A program made the position numbers and the translations under genes. This document shows positions 34,566 through 43,749 of a stretch of 64,000 nucleotides of DNA, one piece after another; position 1 is the stretch's first letter, and the number at the start of each line of letters is the position of its first letter. Source of the stretch: Sorangium cellulosum So0157-2 (GTDB lineage Bacteria > Myxococcota_A > Polyangia > Polyangiales > Polyangiaceae); assembly GCF_000418325.1 (NCBI RefSeq), contig NC_021658.1, forward strand, positions 2,852,001 to 2,916,000. Direction: 5' to 3'. The notes beneath the pieces are model-generated. The model had not been told where the DNA came from. It made no database searches and was given only the letters and a program-made list of their open reading frames with translations.

Positions 34566-36650
34566 CCGCGCGCTCAGGAGCTCGGCCGCGCGCAGCGACA
34601 TGGCCATGATGGTCATCTGCGGGTTCACGCCGAGCGACGAGGGGATCGCGCTCCCGTCGCACACGTAGAGCCCGGCGACGTCGTGCGCCTGGTGGTCCGG
34701 CCCGAGGCACGACGACCGCGGATCGACGCCGATGCGGCACGTCCCGAGCGGGTGGAACGCGGCCACGTCGATGTCCCCGGCCTTGATCTGCCGCCCCTTG
34801 AGCCGCTCGAGGTCCTCCGGCCCGTTCACCTCGTCGCAGCCGGCGACGAGCGGCAGCACGCGCCGCGCCCCCGCGGCCAGGAACACCTCGCAGAGCAGCT
34901 CGATCCCGCGCTGCATCCTCGCGACGTCCTCCGGGTTCATCGTGTAGAGCACGAGCGGCGTACCGCCGAGCCCGGGCCGCACCTCGCCGCGGCTCGTGTC
35001 CTTGATCATGAACCCGAACGTCGCGAGGTGCGGGTACCGCTCCATGAGCTCGGTGTAGCGCCGCCCCGTCCACGGCACGGCCAGCGCGGCGACGTCGAAC
35101 GGGAGCGAGCCGCCCTCGAACATCAGCCCTTCGTCGGCGAAGTGGTCGATCTGGTAGCCCTGCGGGATGCCTCGCCACTGGTCGACCCGCTCGTCGAAGA
35201 GCGCCATCACCTTCGACGCCGGGTGGATCGACAGGTTCTTCCCCAGCATGCCGCTCGAGAGGCACGCCCCGCTCCGGCGCAGCAAGAGCGGCGTCATCAG
35301 CGCGCCGCCGGCCACCACGACGGCCTCCGCCTTGACCACGAGCCGCGGCCGCCGCCGCCTCGCGCCGCCGCCTCCGCCGGCCCTCGTGTCGCCGCCGAGC
35401 ACGGCCGTCGCCCCGCGCGCGCGGCCCGCCACGACGTCGATCGTCCTCACGCGCGCCGCCGTGATGAGCTGCGCGCCCCGCTTCAGCGCCTCGGGCACGT
35501 AGCTCACGTCGGTCGAGCGCTTGGCCCCGGTCGGGCAGCCGAAGCAGCAGATCCCCTGTCCGTCGCAGTCCGGCGCGTTGCGCTGGAGCGGCCCGTGCTG
35601 CAGGCCGAGCCGCTCCGCGCCGCGCCGGATGATCGGCCCGATCGCCCCGAGGTGCAGCGGATCGGCCGGGGCGACCTGGAGCATCCGCTCGACGCGCTCG
35701 TAGTAGGGCGCGAGCCCCTCGGACGAGAGCTCCGCGGGCAGCCCCATGCCGTCCCGCCACGACGCGAAGGTGCTCTCCGGCGCCCGGTAGCAGGTCCCGG
35801 AGTTGATCACGGTGCTCCCTCCGACGGCGCGCCCCGCGAACACCGGGATCCCCACGTTGCCGATCGCCATGTCGAGCCCGTGGTCGCGGTACATCTCCCG
35901 GTACGCGCGCGCCGGCCGGCCGGTGAAGCTCGAGCGGCGGTGGTAGTCGCCCTCCTCGAGCATCAGGACCGCGTGCCCCCGCGACGCGAGCTCGTAGGCG
36001 GCGGCCGCGCCGCCGGCCCCGGTGCCGATCACGAGCACCTCGCACTCGAGCTCCAGGTCCTCCTCGACCTCGCGCCCGTTCGTCACCTGCGACAGCCAGC
36101 GGGGGCTCTCGTCCCGCACCGTGGGCAGCTCGTAGCGGCAGCCCACGTGCTCGAACATCTCGGGCCTGTCGTAGTGCAGGAACCGGAGCGGCGTGAGCAC
36201 GGCGCGGAGCAGCGAGCGCAGCGCCAGCGCCCGGCTCTGCTCGAAGCCGCGGAGCACCTCCATCCGCTCCTCGAGCGGCAGCGCCGACAGCGGCCTGAGC
36301 CGCGTCGGCACCGGCGCGAGCTCGATCGCCCACAGCGCCGCGCGCAGCCCCTGCGCCAGGTGCGGCGGGATCGTCGACAGAAAGGCCGCGAGGCGGGCGG
36401 CGGTCGCCGCGCCGGCGCCCTCGAGGAAGCGGCCGGGCGGCATCGCCGCCTCGGCGAGCGCGGCGGCGATGCGCAGCTCCCGCTCCGAGAGCGCCGGCTC
36501 CGCGCCAGGCCGTCCCCCTGTCGCGGGCGCGCTTGCCGCGCCGTCCTCCGCCCGCTGCGCCGTCCCGGGCCAGCGCTCCTTCCGCTCCAGCCGCTCCAGC
36601 CGCTCCAGCGCGGGCCAGCGCCTGAAATCGAAGTCCAATCCCAGGGTCAT
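34554..36650 (-). CDS. GMC-family FAD-dependent oxidoreductase, alcohol-oxidase-like
   Basis: 698 residues from ATG 36650, with GGAGG upstream. Residues 1-190 are a helical Arg/Leu/Glu-rich region of the kind seen in bacterial and plant long-chain fatty alcohol oxidase-like GMC enzymes. The FAD Rossmann motif is VIGTGAGGAAAAYELASRG near residue 205, followed by FAGRAVGGSTVINSGTCYR. A Cys-rich stretch (CDGQGICCFGCPTGAKRS) lies mid-protein. The C-terminal active site has FHPLGTCRIG (His) and GSAIPSSLGVNPQMTIMA (Asn). It likely oxidises a primary or long-chain alcohol; substrate is not determinable. A TetR-like dyad lies just upstream. Confidence 0.85.
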   Translation of the reverse strand: MTLGLDFDFRRWPALERLERLERKERWPGTAQRAEDGAASAPATGGRPGAEPALSERELRIAAALAEAAMPPGRFLEGAGAATAARLAAFLSTIPPHLAQGLRAALWAIELAPVPTRLRPLSALPLEERMEVLRGFEQSRALALRSLLRAVLTPLRFLHYDRPEMFEHVGCRYELPTVRDESPRWLSQVTNGREVEEDLELECEVLVIGTGAGGAAAAYELASRGHAVLMLEEGDYHRRSSFTGRPARAYREMYRDHGLDMAIGNVGIPVFAGRAVGGSTVINSGTCYRAPESTFASWRDGMGLPAELSSEGLAPYYERVERMLQVAPADPLHLGAIGPIIRRGAERLGLQHGPLQRNAPDCDGQGICCFGCPTGAKRSTDVSYVPEALKRGAQLITAARVRTIDVVAGRARGATAVLGGDTRAGGGGGARRRRPRLVVKAEAVVVAGGALMTPLLLRRSGACLSSGMLGKNLSIHPASKVMALFDERVDQWRGIPQGYQIDHFADEGLMFEGGSLPFDVAALAVPWTGRRYTELMERYPHLATFGFMIKDTSRGEVRPGLGGTPLVLYTMNPEDVARMQRGIELLCEVFLAAGARRVLPLVAGCDEVNGPEDLERLKGRQIKAGDIDVAAFHPLGTCRIGVDPRSSCLGPDHQAHDVAGLYVCDGSAIPSSLGVNPQMTIMAMSLRAAELLSARLSG

Positions 36651-36675
36651 GGTCCTCCGAGCCCCTCGTGAAAGC

Positions 36676-36701
36676 TTCTGTTAATTCTGTAGCAACAGAA
36701 T
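36676..36701. promoter_or_regulatory. Operator-like dyad with three TTCTGT half-sites upstream of the GMC gene
   Basis: ATTCTGT-AGCA-ACAGAAT (36684-36701) is a perfect 7-bp dyad with a 4-bp centre; a third TTCTGT half-site lies at 36676-36681. It sits 26-51 bp upstream of the GMC start (minus strand), in an unusually AT-rich patch. The size and symmetry suit a TetR- or MarR-family repressor. Confidence 0.45.
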
Positions 36702-36769
36702 CGTCGAAATGCAAGGCGGCCCGGTCCGCTCGGTCTGCGCGTTCCGATCGGAGCGCGCGGCGGCGTCGT

Positions 36770-37813
36770 TCACGGCATGGGCAGGACGCAGATCGGCGCG
36801 CGGGGCTCCAGCGCGAGGTGGTGCCAGGCGTCCTCGGCGATCGCCAGGCCGCGCTCTCCCTCGTCGCGGAAGTGCGCGGCGACCGCGCGGAAATAGGGGG
36901 CGTCGGGGCGCTCGAGCGCGACGATGCCCTTCGGGTCCGACGGGCTCGGCGCGAACGGGCGGCCTGCCTTGGCCCGGCGGGTGTCGCTCACGAGGGAGAT
37001 CTCGTCCATGCGGGCGGTGAAGTGCGGCCCGCCGTCGAACGGATCGACCCTGTGGGCGTAGCGGAAGCCGATGCGGCGCAGGAGCTTCTCCACGCCCCGG
37101 GTCTGCGACCCCACCTTCCCGATCAGGCGCTGGGCGTCCTCGGGCAGCAGCGAGGCGTAGATGGTCCCCTCGGGGAACAGCCCCTTGATGAACTCCTTGT
37201 TCTTCTTGGAGAGGAGGTCTGCCTCGGCATAGCTCATGTCGGTGAACTTGCGCCCCAGCGCCTCCCAGAGGTGGCTTGTTCCATCCGGCTCGAGCGGGGG
37301 CATCAGCTCCGCGAGGATCTCCTCCTGGAACAGGTCGGGCCGCGCGGCCATGTAGAGGAAGCGAACATACGAGATCATCGTGCCGAGCCGCTCGGGCCCC
37401 TGCCGGTAGTCCGGCATGAGCACGAGTCCGCCGATCTCCGTTGGTCCATTGTACGAGTAGCCGATGCGCAGCACGGTATGATGGAAGTGCTTGTCGATCG
37501 TGGCCGAGTACTTCTCCTCGTCGAGCACGTCGAAATAGATGTACGGGACGCCGCGCCGGCCGAGCTGCGCGATGATCATCGAGGTGCCGACGATCACGCC
37601 CTTGTCGCCCTTCGTCAGGTCGACGAGCACGAAGACGTATTGGCGCAGGCGCGGGTCCTGGATGGCCCCGCTGAAGCTCCGGTGGCTCTCGGCGACGATC
37701 TCGTGGATTGCGTCACGGTTGTTCGGCAGGTTGACCGAGTTCAGGTGGCGCGCGACATAGAGGAGCTGCTCCTCGTCGCCGGTCACGGCTGCGCGTATTT
37801 CAAACGAGATCAT
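36770..37813 (-). CDS. Arginine N-succinyltransferase-like protein (AstA family)
   Basis: 347 residues from ATG 37813. N-terminal GNAT-like fold (FEIRAAVTGDEEQLLYVARHLNSVNLP), central LVLMPDYRQGPERLGTMISYVRFLYMA, and the AstA-specific LWEALGRKFTDMSYAEADLLS and FPEGTIYASLLPEDAQRLIGKVG with RIGFRYAHRVDPFDGGPHF. AstA succinylates L-arginine in the AST catabolic pathway. None of astB-E is in the window, so the acyl acceptor and pathway here are inferred only by family. It is the gene upstream of the GMC oxidoreductase on the same strand, 119 bp away. Confidence 0.85.
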   Translation of the reverse strand: MISFEIRAAVTGDEEQLLYVARHLNSVNLPNNRDAIHEIVAESHRSFSGAIQDPRLRQYVFVLVDLTKGDKGVIVGTSMIIAQLGRRGVPYIYFDVLDEEKYSATIDKHFHHTVLRIGYSYNGPTEIGGLVLMPDYRQGPERLGTMISYVRFLYMAARPDLFQEEILAELMPPLEPDGTSHLWEALGRKFTDMSYAEADLLSKKNKEFIKGLFPEGTIYASLLPEDAQRLIGKVGSQTRGVEKLLRRIGFRYAHRVDPFDGGPHFTARMDEISLVSDTRRAKAGRPFAPSPSDPKGIVALERPDAPYFRAVAAHFRDEGERGLAIAEDAWHHLALEPRAPICVLPMP

Positions 37814-37953
37814 CGGGAGAAGCCTACGCGTGGCGCTCGCGCTTGGCCATTGCTACGGATGCCGCGCGCGGGGCGTACAACAGAGCTCGCCGCGCGCCGC
37901 CCGTCCCCGCCGGCGCGCGGACGGCGCGAGCCGGCCCCGCGCGGCGGCGCGCG

Positions 37954-38799
37954 TCAGCCGAGCTGAGCGCGCAGCGCTTCGTCCATGGCGTCGAGCGGCG
38001 GCTCGCGCCCGGTGTACAGCCGGAACTGCTCTGCCGCCTGGTGAAGGAGCATCCTCCCGCCGTGAACGGCGGTGGCCCCGCGCCGCCGCGCCGCCTCCAC
38101 GAGCTCCGTGATCATCGGCTTGTACACGATATCCATCACCAGGAGACCCTCCCGCAACGCCTCCTCCGGGACGGGGCTCCGCGGGTCGACCTCGGTCATG
38201 CCGCGCGAGGTCGCGTTGACGAGGACGTCGTGGTCGGGCGTGAGCGCCCCCCCGTCGAGGGGCACGGCCGTCCCGCCGACCGCCGCCGCGAGCTGCCGCG
38301 CCTTCTCGAGGTTCCGGTTCGCGATCGTGACGCGGGCGCCGCGCTCCGCGAGCCCGAACGCGACCGCGCGCGCCGCGCCCCCCGCGCCGAGGAGCAGCAC
38401 CCGCGCGCCCCCCAGCTGCGTCGCCTCCTCGAGCGCCCGCGCCGCGCCGATCCAGTCGGTGTTGTGCCCCCGGAGGCGCCCGCCGTCGTTGACGATCGTG
38501 TTCACCGCGCCGATGCGCGCGGCGACGGGATCGATCTCGTCCAGCAACGGAATTACCGCCTGCTTGTAGGGCATCGACACACCGAGGCCGCGGATCCCGA
38601 GCGCCCGCATCCCGCGCGTCGCTCCCTCAACATCGGTCACCGCAAAAGGGATATAGGTAAAATCGAGCCCCAGCGCGCGGTAGCCGGCGAGGTGCATGGC
38701 GGCGCCTGTCGATACCGGATGAAGCGACATTGATCCGCAGAGTGTGAGGCGGCCCAGAGCCTGGGAGAATGATGCAGTCGACGAAGTACAGCCGTGCAT
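37954..38799 (-). CDS. aroE: Divergent shikimate 5-dehydrogenase
   Basis: 281 residues from the ATG at 38799. That start is needed to include LTLCGSMSLHPVS, which aligns with the substrate-binding N-terminus; ATG 38730 would cut it. The catalytic Lys is in GVSMPYKQAVIP, the Asp in GHNTDWIGA, and the NADP-binding loop is LLLGAGGAARAVAFGLAERG followed by IANRNLEKA. The usual N-terminal SxSPxxHN motif is replaced by HPVSTGAAMH, and TIPFK by SMPYK, as in the divergent 'shikimate 5-dehydrogenase-like' branch. It should act on shikimate or a related polyol acid with NADP. It is divergent from lepB with 47 bp between starts. Confidence 0.82.
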   Translation of the reverse strand: MHGCTSSTASFSQALGRLTLCGSMSLHPVSTGAAMHLAGYRALGLDFTYIPFAVTDVEGATRGMRALGIRGLGVSMPYKQAVIPLLDEIDPVAARIGAVNTIVNDGGRLRGHNTDWIGAARALEEATQLGGARVLLLGAGGAARAVAFGLAERGARVTIANRNLEKARQLAAAVGGTAVPLDGGALTPDHDVLVNATSRGMTEVDPRSPVPEEALREGLLVMDIVYKPMITELVEAARRRGATAVHGGRMLLHQAAEQFRLYTGREPPLDAMDEALRAQLG

Positions 38800-38846
38800 G
38801 CAGCGAAGCTGGCCTGTCTCCAGCGCGGATGCTAGCCCCGCCAGCG

Positions 38847-39581
38847 ATGAGCGAGCAGAGCTCCCCCGGGCCGGCGGCCGAGGCGGCGACAGCGTGCCTC
38901 GAGCCCGCCAAGGCCGGCCTGTTCATGCCCCGATCCGATCGCGCGCTCGCGCGGCGCGCCTACCAGACCGTCGCGCCGCTCGGTCGCAGCCTCCTCAAGG
39001 TCCTCGCGGTCCTCGCGATCCTCACGCTGGGTCGCTCGACGCTCGCGGACCAGTACCACGTGCCCACGGGCTCGATGTGGCCGACGATCGCCCCCGGCGA
39101 TCGCATCCTCGTCGACAAGGTCGCCTACGGGCTCCGCGTCCCGCTCACGGACGGCTACGTGTTCGAGCGCAGCGGGCCGAGCGCCGGCGACGTGGTGCTC
39201 TTCGCGGATCCGCGCGGCGGCTCGACCCTCCTCGTCAAGCGCGTGATCGCGCTCCCCGGGCAGACGGTGATGCTCCGGCGAGGCGTGCTCTACGTCGACG
39301 GCGCGGCGCAGGCGATCGAGGAGCTCGGGGACGGCACGCGGGTCGAGCACCTCGGCCCGGTCACGCACGCGGCGGGCGAGCCCGATCTCGAGGCGTTCGG
39401 GCCGGTCGTCGTGCCGCCGGGCCACCTCTTCGTGATGGGCGACAACCGCGCCGCGTCGCTCGACAGCCGGGCGATGGGCGCGGTGCCGCGGGAGCTCGTC
39501 CGCGGCCGCGTGCTCCGCGTCGTCTATCATCACGACGCCGACGGCTTCGATCTGTCCCGCGCCCTGCGGAGCGTCGACTGA
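38847..39581 (+). CDS. lepB: Signal peptidase I
   Basis: 244 residues from ATG 38847 (MSEQSSPG); upstream in-frame ATGs at 38829 and 38769 are possible. One N-terminal membrane helix (LLKVLAVLAILTLG). Catalytic Ser76 in PTGSMWPTIAPGD and Lys131 in LLVKRVIALPGQTV; box E is HLFVMGDNRAASLDSRAMG. It removes signal peptides of exported proteins at the inner membrane. Convergent with ftsH, 9 bp between stops. Confidence 0.93.
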   Translation: MSEQSSPGPAAEAATACLEPAKAGLFMPRSDRALARRAYQTVAPLGRSLLKVLAVLAILTLGRSTLADQYHVPTGSMWPTIAPGDRILVDKVAYGLRVPLTDGYVFERSGPSAGDVVLFADPRGGSTLLVKRVIALPGQTVMLRRGVLYVDGAAQAIEELGDGTRVEHLGPVTHAAGEPDLEAFGPVVVPPGHLFVMGDNRAASLDSRAMGAVPRELVRGRVLRVVYHHDADGFDLSRALRSVD

Positions 39582-39590
39582 GCGCCCGGG

Positions 39591-41408
39591 TCACGCGTCG
39601 CCGCGCGCCATCATCGCCCTGAGCTCGTCGCCGCTCAGGGTCTCGACCTCGTAGAGCCTCGCGGCGATGCGCTCGAGCGTCGCGCGGCGCCCGTGGATCA
39701 TCGCGCGCGCCCGCGCCTCCGCGTCCGAGAGGATCCGCGCGACCTCCGCGTCGATCTCGCGCGCGGTCGCGTCGCTGCACTCCCGCCCCGACCCGGGCGG
39801 GGGCGCGCCCCGCGGCTCGCCGAGGAACGACAGCGGCCGGCGCGGCTCCAGCGCCGAGAGCCCGACCCCCTGGCCCATGCCGAGCTCGCGCACCATGCGG
39901 CGCGCCAGCTCCGTCGCGTTGAGCAGGTCGTCCTGCGCGCCGGTCGACAGGTCCCCGACGGCCTCCGCCTCGGCGGCGCGCCCGCCGAGCAGCACGACGA
40001 GCCGGTCGAGGATCTCCTGCCGGCTCCACAGGTAACGGTCCTCCCGCGGCAGCTGCATCGTGTACCCGAGCGCCCCTGGCCCGCGCGGCACGATGGACAC
40101 CTTGCGCACCGGGTCCTGCGTCGGTAGCAGCGTCGCCGTCAGCGCGTGCCCCACCTCGTGGTAGGCGACCACGAGCTTCTCGCGCGCGCCGAGCCGCCGG
40201 CCCCGCCGCTCGAGCCCCGCGAGCCCGCGCTCGATCGCGGCCTCCAGGTCGACCTGCCCCACCGCGGTGGCCCTGCGCCGCGCCGCGAGCAGCGCCGCCT
40301 CGTTGACGACGTTCGCGAGGTCGGCCCCGACGAGCCCCGCCGTCTGTGCGGCCACGGCGTCGAGATCCACGTCCGCGTCGAGCGCCACCTTCCTCCCGTG
40401 CACCGCGAGGATCTCCCGCCGCTCGGCGAGATCGGGCCGATCGACGTGCACCCGGCGATCGAACCGCCCCGCCCGGAGGAGCGCAGGATCGAGGATCTCG
40501 GGGCGGTTCGTCGCGGCGATCACGACCATGGCCGCGCGCGTGTCGAACCCGTCCATCTCGGTCAGGAGCTGGTTGAGCGTCTGCTCGCGCTCGTCGTGGC
40601 CGCCGACCGAGCCGCCGATGCCGCGCGCCTTGCCGACCGCGTCGAGCTCGTCGATGAACACGAGGCAGGTCCCCTTCTCGCGCGCCTGGGAGAAGAGATC
40701 GCGCACGCGCGCGGCGCCGACGCCGACGAACATCTCCACGAACTCCGACCCGCACGCGCTGAAGAAGGGGACGCTCGCCTCTCCCGCGATCGCCCGGGCC
40801 AGCAGCGTCTTGCCCGTGCCGGGCGGCCCCACGAGGAGCACCCCCCTGGGCATCCGGCCGCCGAGCTTCTCGTAGCGCTCGGGCGCCTTGAGGAAGTCGA
40901 CGATCTCGCCGAGCTCGGCCTTCGCCTCGGCGCTGCCCGCGACGTCGCGGAACGTGGTCGTCGACCCTCGCTCCTCGTAGAGCCGCGCCTTGTTCTTGCC
41001 GAAGGCGGTCGCGGCGCCCGAGACGTTCCCCGCCGCCGACCGGCGCGACGCAAGGTGGACCATCGCGACCAGCGCGGTGAGGGGCAGCGCCAGCCAGAGG
41101 TACGGCAGCAGCCCTCGCTCGTCCGCGGCGCGCGTGTACGGGATTCCGCGCCGGTCGAGGGCGGCGAGCAGATCCTTCTCGGTCTGCTCGATGCGCCCCG
41201 TGCGGTAGCTCCGCGGTGTGGTCACGCTGAGGCCGGGCGCCGCTCGCCCGATGTACACGCCGTCCCGGATCTCGACCTCGGCGAGCTCTCCGCTCTCCGC
41301 GAGCGAGCGGAACCGCGCGTACGGGATGCGGCTGTCGGACGCCGCCACCACCTGAAGGAGCAGCGCCGAGCCGAGCACCAGGACGAGAACAATCCAGAGC
41401 GACCGCAT
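39591..41408 (-). CDS. ftsH: ATP-dependent zinc metalloprotease FtsH
   Basis: 605 residues from ATG 41408 ([13 protein letters not shown]). Two membrane helices (about residues 3-22 and 108-127) flank a periplasmic domain of about 85 residues. Walker A is GPPGTGKT near residue 192, Walker [10 protein letters not shown], second region of homology [20 protein letters not shown], and the zinc site HEVGH at 417-421. It degrades misfolded and regulatory membrane proteins as a hexamer. It is slightly short in the C-terminal part relative to E. coli FtsH (644). Divergent from the small lipoprotein gene, with a 206-bp shared upstream region. Confidence 0.95.
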   Translation of the reverse strand: MRSLWIVLVLVLGSALLLQVVAASDSRIPYARFRSLAESGELAEVEIRDGVYIGRAAPGLSVTTPRSYRTGRIEQTEKDLLAALDRRGIPYTRAADERGLLPYLWLALPLTALVAMVHLASRRSAAGNVSGAATAFGKNKARLYEERGSTTTFRDVAGSAEAKAELGEIVDFLKAPERYEKLGGRMPRGVLLVGPPGTGKTLLARAIAGEASVPFFSACGSEFVEMFVGVGAARVRDLFSQAREKGTCLVFIDELDAVGKARGIGGSVGGHDEREQTLNQLLTEMDGFDTRAAMVVIAATNRPEILDPALLRAGRFDRRVHVDRPDLAERREILAVHGRKVALDADVDLDAVAAQTAGLVGADLANVVNEAALLAARRRATAVGQVDLEAAIERGLAGLERRGRRLGAREKLVVAYHEVGHALTATLLPTQDPVRKVSIVPRGPGALGYTMQLPREDRYLWSRQEILDRLVVLLGGRAAEAEAVGDLSTGAQDDLLNATELARRMVRELGMGQGVGLSALEPRRPLSFLGEPRGAPPPGSGRECSDATAREIDAEVARILSDAEARARAMIHGRRATLERIAARLYEVETLSGDELRAMMARGDA

Positions 41409-41614
41409 GGCGCGCCTCCGCGCGGACAGGCGACGTCGCCGGCAAGCCCGACCAGTCGCCATGGTGCGCCTTGCACGGAGTCTGCCAAGGCGTCCCGTGC
41501 ACCCTCGAGACAAGGCGGACCGCCCGACGGATGAAGTTGCGTTACAGGCGTAACAGCGCCGAGCGCGCCCGGCGCGGCGTGGACGCACGGCGCGAACCGA
41601 TCAACCCTGATCGC

Positions 41615-42139
41615 ATGGGGAGAGCTCTTTTCTTGATCACGGGTCCACTGACGATGTCCTTGCTCGGGTGCGGCGGGGCTCCACCACCTCCGGCCGAGCA
41701 GCCCGAGCCCGCGCGGCTGGAGGAGCCCGCGACGGCCGCCGAGCCCGCGCCGGAGGCCGCCCTGGGCGCCGAGGCGCAGGAGGCGGAGCCCGCTCCGGCG
41801 ACGCCGTCCGCCGCGCCGGCGGCGCCGCGGCGCGACGACTCGGTGCCCGACGACTACGCGCTCATGCACGGCGACTGCGTCGAGCTCGGCAAGCAGCTCA
41901 CGGTGCTCACGCGCTCGGAGCAGGTCGCGGCGCTGAGCGCCAAGCTGACGCCGGAGCAGCGGGGCGAGACCGAGAAGAGGATCGACGCCGTCGCGGCCAC
42001 CCTCGGGGAGCAGTACGCGCAGTCGTGCGAGCAGAACGTCGGCAAGCACGTGGATCCGAGGTCGCTCAAGTGCGCGTTCGACGCGCGGAGCGTCAGGGCG
42101 TTCGAGGCCTGCCTCAACGCGCCGCCGCCGGCCAGGTGA
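41615..42139 (+). CDS. Small predicted lipoprotein with Pro/Ala/Glu-rich linker
   Basis: 174 residues from ATG 41615, the start that gives a proper signal peptide with lipobox LLGC (Cys19). Residues 20-75 are a Pro/Ala/Glu-rich linker. The C-terminal 100 residues form a helical domain with three cysteines (MHGDCVELG, YAQSCEQNVG, LKCAFDAR..FEACLN). I do not recognise the domain. Predicted outer-membrane or periplasmic. Longer in-frame starts upstream would bury the signal. Confidence 0.7.
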   Translation: MGRALFLITGPLTMSLLGCGGAPPPPAEQPEPARLEEPATAAEPAPEAALGAEAQEAEPAPATPSAAPAAPRRDDSVPDDYALMHGDCVELGKQLTVLTRSEQVAALSAKLTPEQRGETEKRIDAVAATLGEQYAQSCEQNVGKHVDPRSLKCAFDARSVRAFEACLNAPPPAR

Positions 42140-42162
42140 CGCCGGCGCGTCGCGTGCGCCGG

Positions 42163-42190
42163 ATGACGGCGGGCGCGATGCGGATATAAT
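42163..42190 (+). promoter_or_regulatory. Possible promoter with perfect TATAAT -10
   Basis: TATAAT at 42185-42190 matches the sigma-70 -10 consensus exactly, rare in such GC-rich DNA. A weak -35 (ATGACG, 42163-42168) lies 16 bp upstream. Transcription would start only a few bases before the ATG at 42201, implying a nearly leaderless mRNA for the small protein and sigma-factor pair. Confidence 0.35.
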
Positions 42191-42200
42191 GCGCCCTCGC

Positions 42201-42443
42201 ATGGACGCTTCGCTCCTCGACGACCCCTGGATCGCCGCTCAGGTCGACGCCGCCGTGGCGCCTTACGTGGGTCGCCTGCCGGCGCACGAGGTCGCGTGGA
42301 TGCGCGAGCAGCTCGCGGAGGTCTTGCTGCACGACGAGGAGGCGATCCGCCTCCTCCGGCGCGCGCACCCGCGCGAGGTCGACGAGAGCGGCGAGCGGGC
42401 GTTCGGGGTGCTCGGCGCAGCGGGGCGCGCCAAGGCGGGCTAG
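42201..42443 (+). CDS. Small hypothetical protein coupled to a FliA-like sigma factor
   Basis: 80 residues from ATG 42201 (a start at 42189 would overlap the TATAAT). Acidic and helical, with no signal peptide or cysteines: MDASLLDDPWIAAQVDAAV, then LPAHEVAWMREQLAEVLLHDEEA. It ends 2 bases before the sigma factor GTG, so translation is coupled. Family is not recognised. Position suggests a partner or modulator of the sigma factor, but that is inference. Confidence 0.6.
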   Translation: MDASLLDDPWIAAQVDAAVAPYVGRLPAHEVAWMREQLAEVLLHDEEAIRLLRRAHPREVDESGERAFGVLGAAGRAKAG

Positions 42444-42445
42444 CG

Positions 42446-43114
42446 GTGCGCACTCCGGAAGACCGGCTGCTCGCCGAGGGGCTCGATCTGCTCCAGCTGG
42501 TCGCGAAGCGCGTCGCGCGCCGCCTGGGCCGCCGCATCCCGGTCGAGGACCTCGTCGCGCTCGGGCACCCGGCGCTGCTCGACGTGGTGCGGACGTACGA
42601 TCCAGGTCGATCCTCGTTCGAGGCGTATGCCAAGCGGAAGATCCGCTGGGCGATCTTCGACGGCATCCGGCGGGAGACGCGCTGGCGATCTGCGGCGGCG
42701 CGGGCCAGCGCGCTGGCTGCGTCGGCGCGGTTCGCGGAGGGGCGGGGGGCGGAGGACGACGCCGACGCGCCGGCCACGCAGGAGGACTACGCCGCGCGGC
42801 TCGGCAGCCTGCTCGCCGGGCACGCGGCCGCGATGGCGCTCGGCCTGCTCTCGAACCAGGGCGACGTCGCTGCGGTGCCGGACGCCGCCGACAGCCCCGA
42901 GGAGCGCGCCTCCGCCGCCGAGCTCGCGCAGGCCGTGCGGCACGCCGTGCGCGAGCTCCCCGAGCGCGAGCGCGCCCTCGTCGAGCGCCACTACTTCGAC
43001 GACGAGCGCTTCGATCGGATCGCGCAGGATCTCGGCATCAGCAAGAGCTGGGCGAGCCGCCTGCACAGCCAGGCGATCGCGCGGCTGGGCGAGCTGCTCC
43101 GCGCGATGCGCTGA
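42446..43114 (+). CDS. FliA/WhiG-family RNA polymerase sigma factor
   Basis: 222 residues, GTG start at 42446. Region 2 is seen in IPVEDLVALGHPALLDVVRTYDPGRSSFEAYAKRKIRWAIFDGIRRE (residues about 30-75), with the FAxYAxxRIRxAxxDxxR pattern of the FliA group. Regions 3 and 4 follow; the region-4 helix-turn-helix is RFDRIAQDLGISKSWASRLHSQAIARL. No flagellar genes occur in the window and gliding myxobacteria lack flagella, so it likely controls another regulon. Translationally coupled to the small upstream protein. Confidence 0.85.
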   Translation: MRTPEDRLLAEGLDLLQLVAKRVARRLGRRIPVEDLVALGHPALLDVVRTYDPGRSSFEAYAKRKIRWAIFDGIRRETRWRSAAARASALAASARFAEGRGAEDDADAPATQEDYAARLGSLLAGHAAAMALGLLSNQGDVAAVPDAADSPEERASAAELAQAVRHAVRELPERERALVERHYFDDERFDRIAQDLGISKSWASRLHSQAIARLGELLRAMR

Positions 43115-43166
43115 CGCGCCGTTCCTCCACGGGCGCGCGCGCGTCGTTCCCCTCGACGGATGGCCG

Positions 43167-43589
43167 TTATCGCTGCCGGCTCTGGACCGAGCGGAGGTAC
43201 GGGGCGCGCTCCTCGTCGGTGACCGGCTCGTTGCTGATCACGCGGTGATCGCGCGGCATGAAGTGAACGAGGCGGACCATCATGTGGTCCTTCACGACGG
43301 TCAGCTTCCCCTTGCGGCGGAGCTCCGCGGCCTCCTGGAAGGTCTGCACCTTGGGATCGTAGGCGATCATGTGCAGGTCCCTTCCGAACGGCTCGGGCAG
43401 GTCCTCGATCTCGACGATCTTGTAGATGCGGATCCCTCCGCTCTTCTCGGTGGCCGCGACCACGGCGCCGACGACCAGATCCTTGCCGGTCGGATCGGAG
43501 GTTTCGGGCACGGGGGGCGCGCGGTCACAGGCCGGCGCGAGGGTCAGGATGCCGGCGCACACGGCGACGGCGAGCGCGATCGACCTCAT
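43167..43589 (-). CDS. Small predicted lipoprotein, unknown function
   Basis: 140 residues from the ATG at 43589. Signal peptide MRSIALAVAVCAGILTLAPAC with probable lipid Cys21 (lipobox APAC is weak). The mature part is charged with an IYKIVEIEDLPEPFGRDL segment, and may be a small beta-rich fold (KGAVVAATEKSGGIRIYKI-like). No family is recognised. Divergent from the SDR gene, 160 bp between starts. Confidence 0.65.
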   Translation of the reverse strand: MRSIALAVAVCAGILTLAPACDRAPPVPETSDPTGKDLVVGAVVAATEKSGGIRIYKIVEIEDLPEPFGRDLHMIAYDPKVQTFQEAAELRRKGKLTVVKDHMMVRLVHFMPRDHRVISNEPVTDEERAPYLRSVQSRQR

Positions 43590-43749
43590 GGGCGCTGAAT
43601 AACATCGATGCGACCCGGCGCAAGCGGCTACCGCGCTCGGCGCGGGGGAGCGCGGCGCGCCGCGACGTCGTCCGCCGCCGGGGGTCGGCGCTGTGGTAGA
43701 CGCGCCTGCGAGACAGTGGCCGGGAGCGATCCCTCGGAGGAATGCGATC

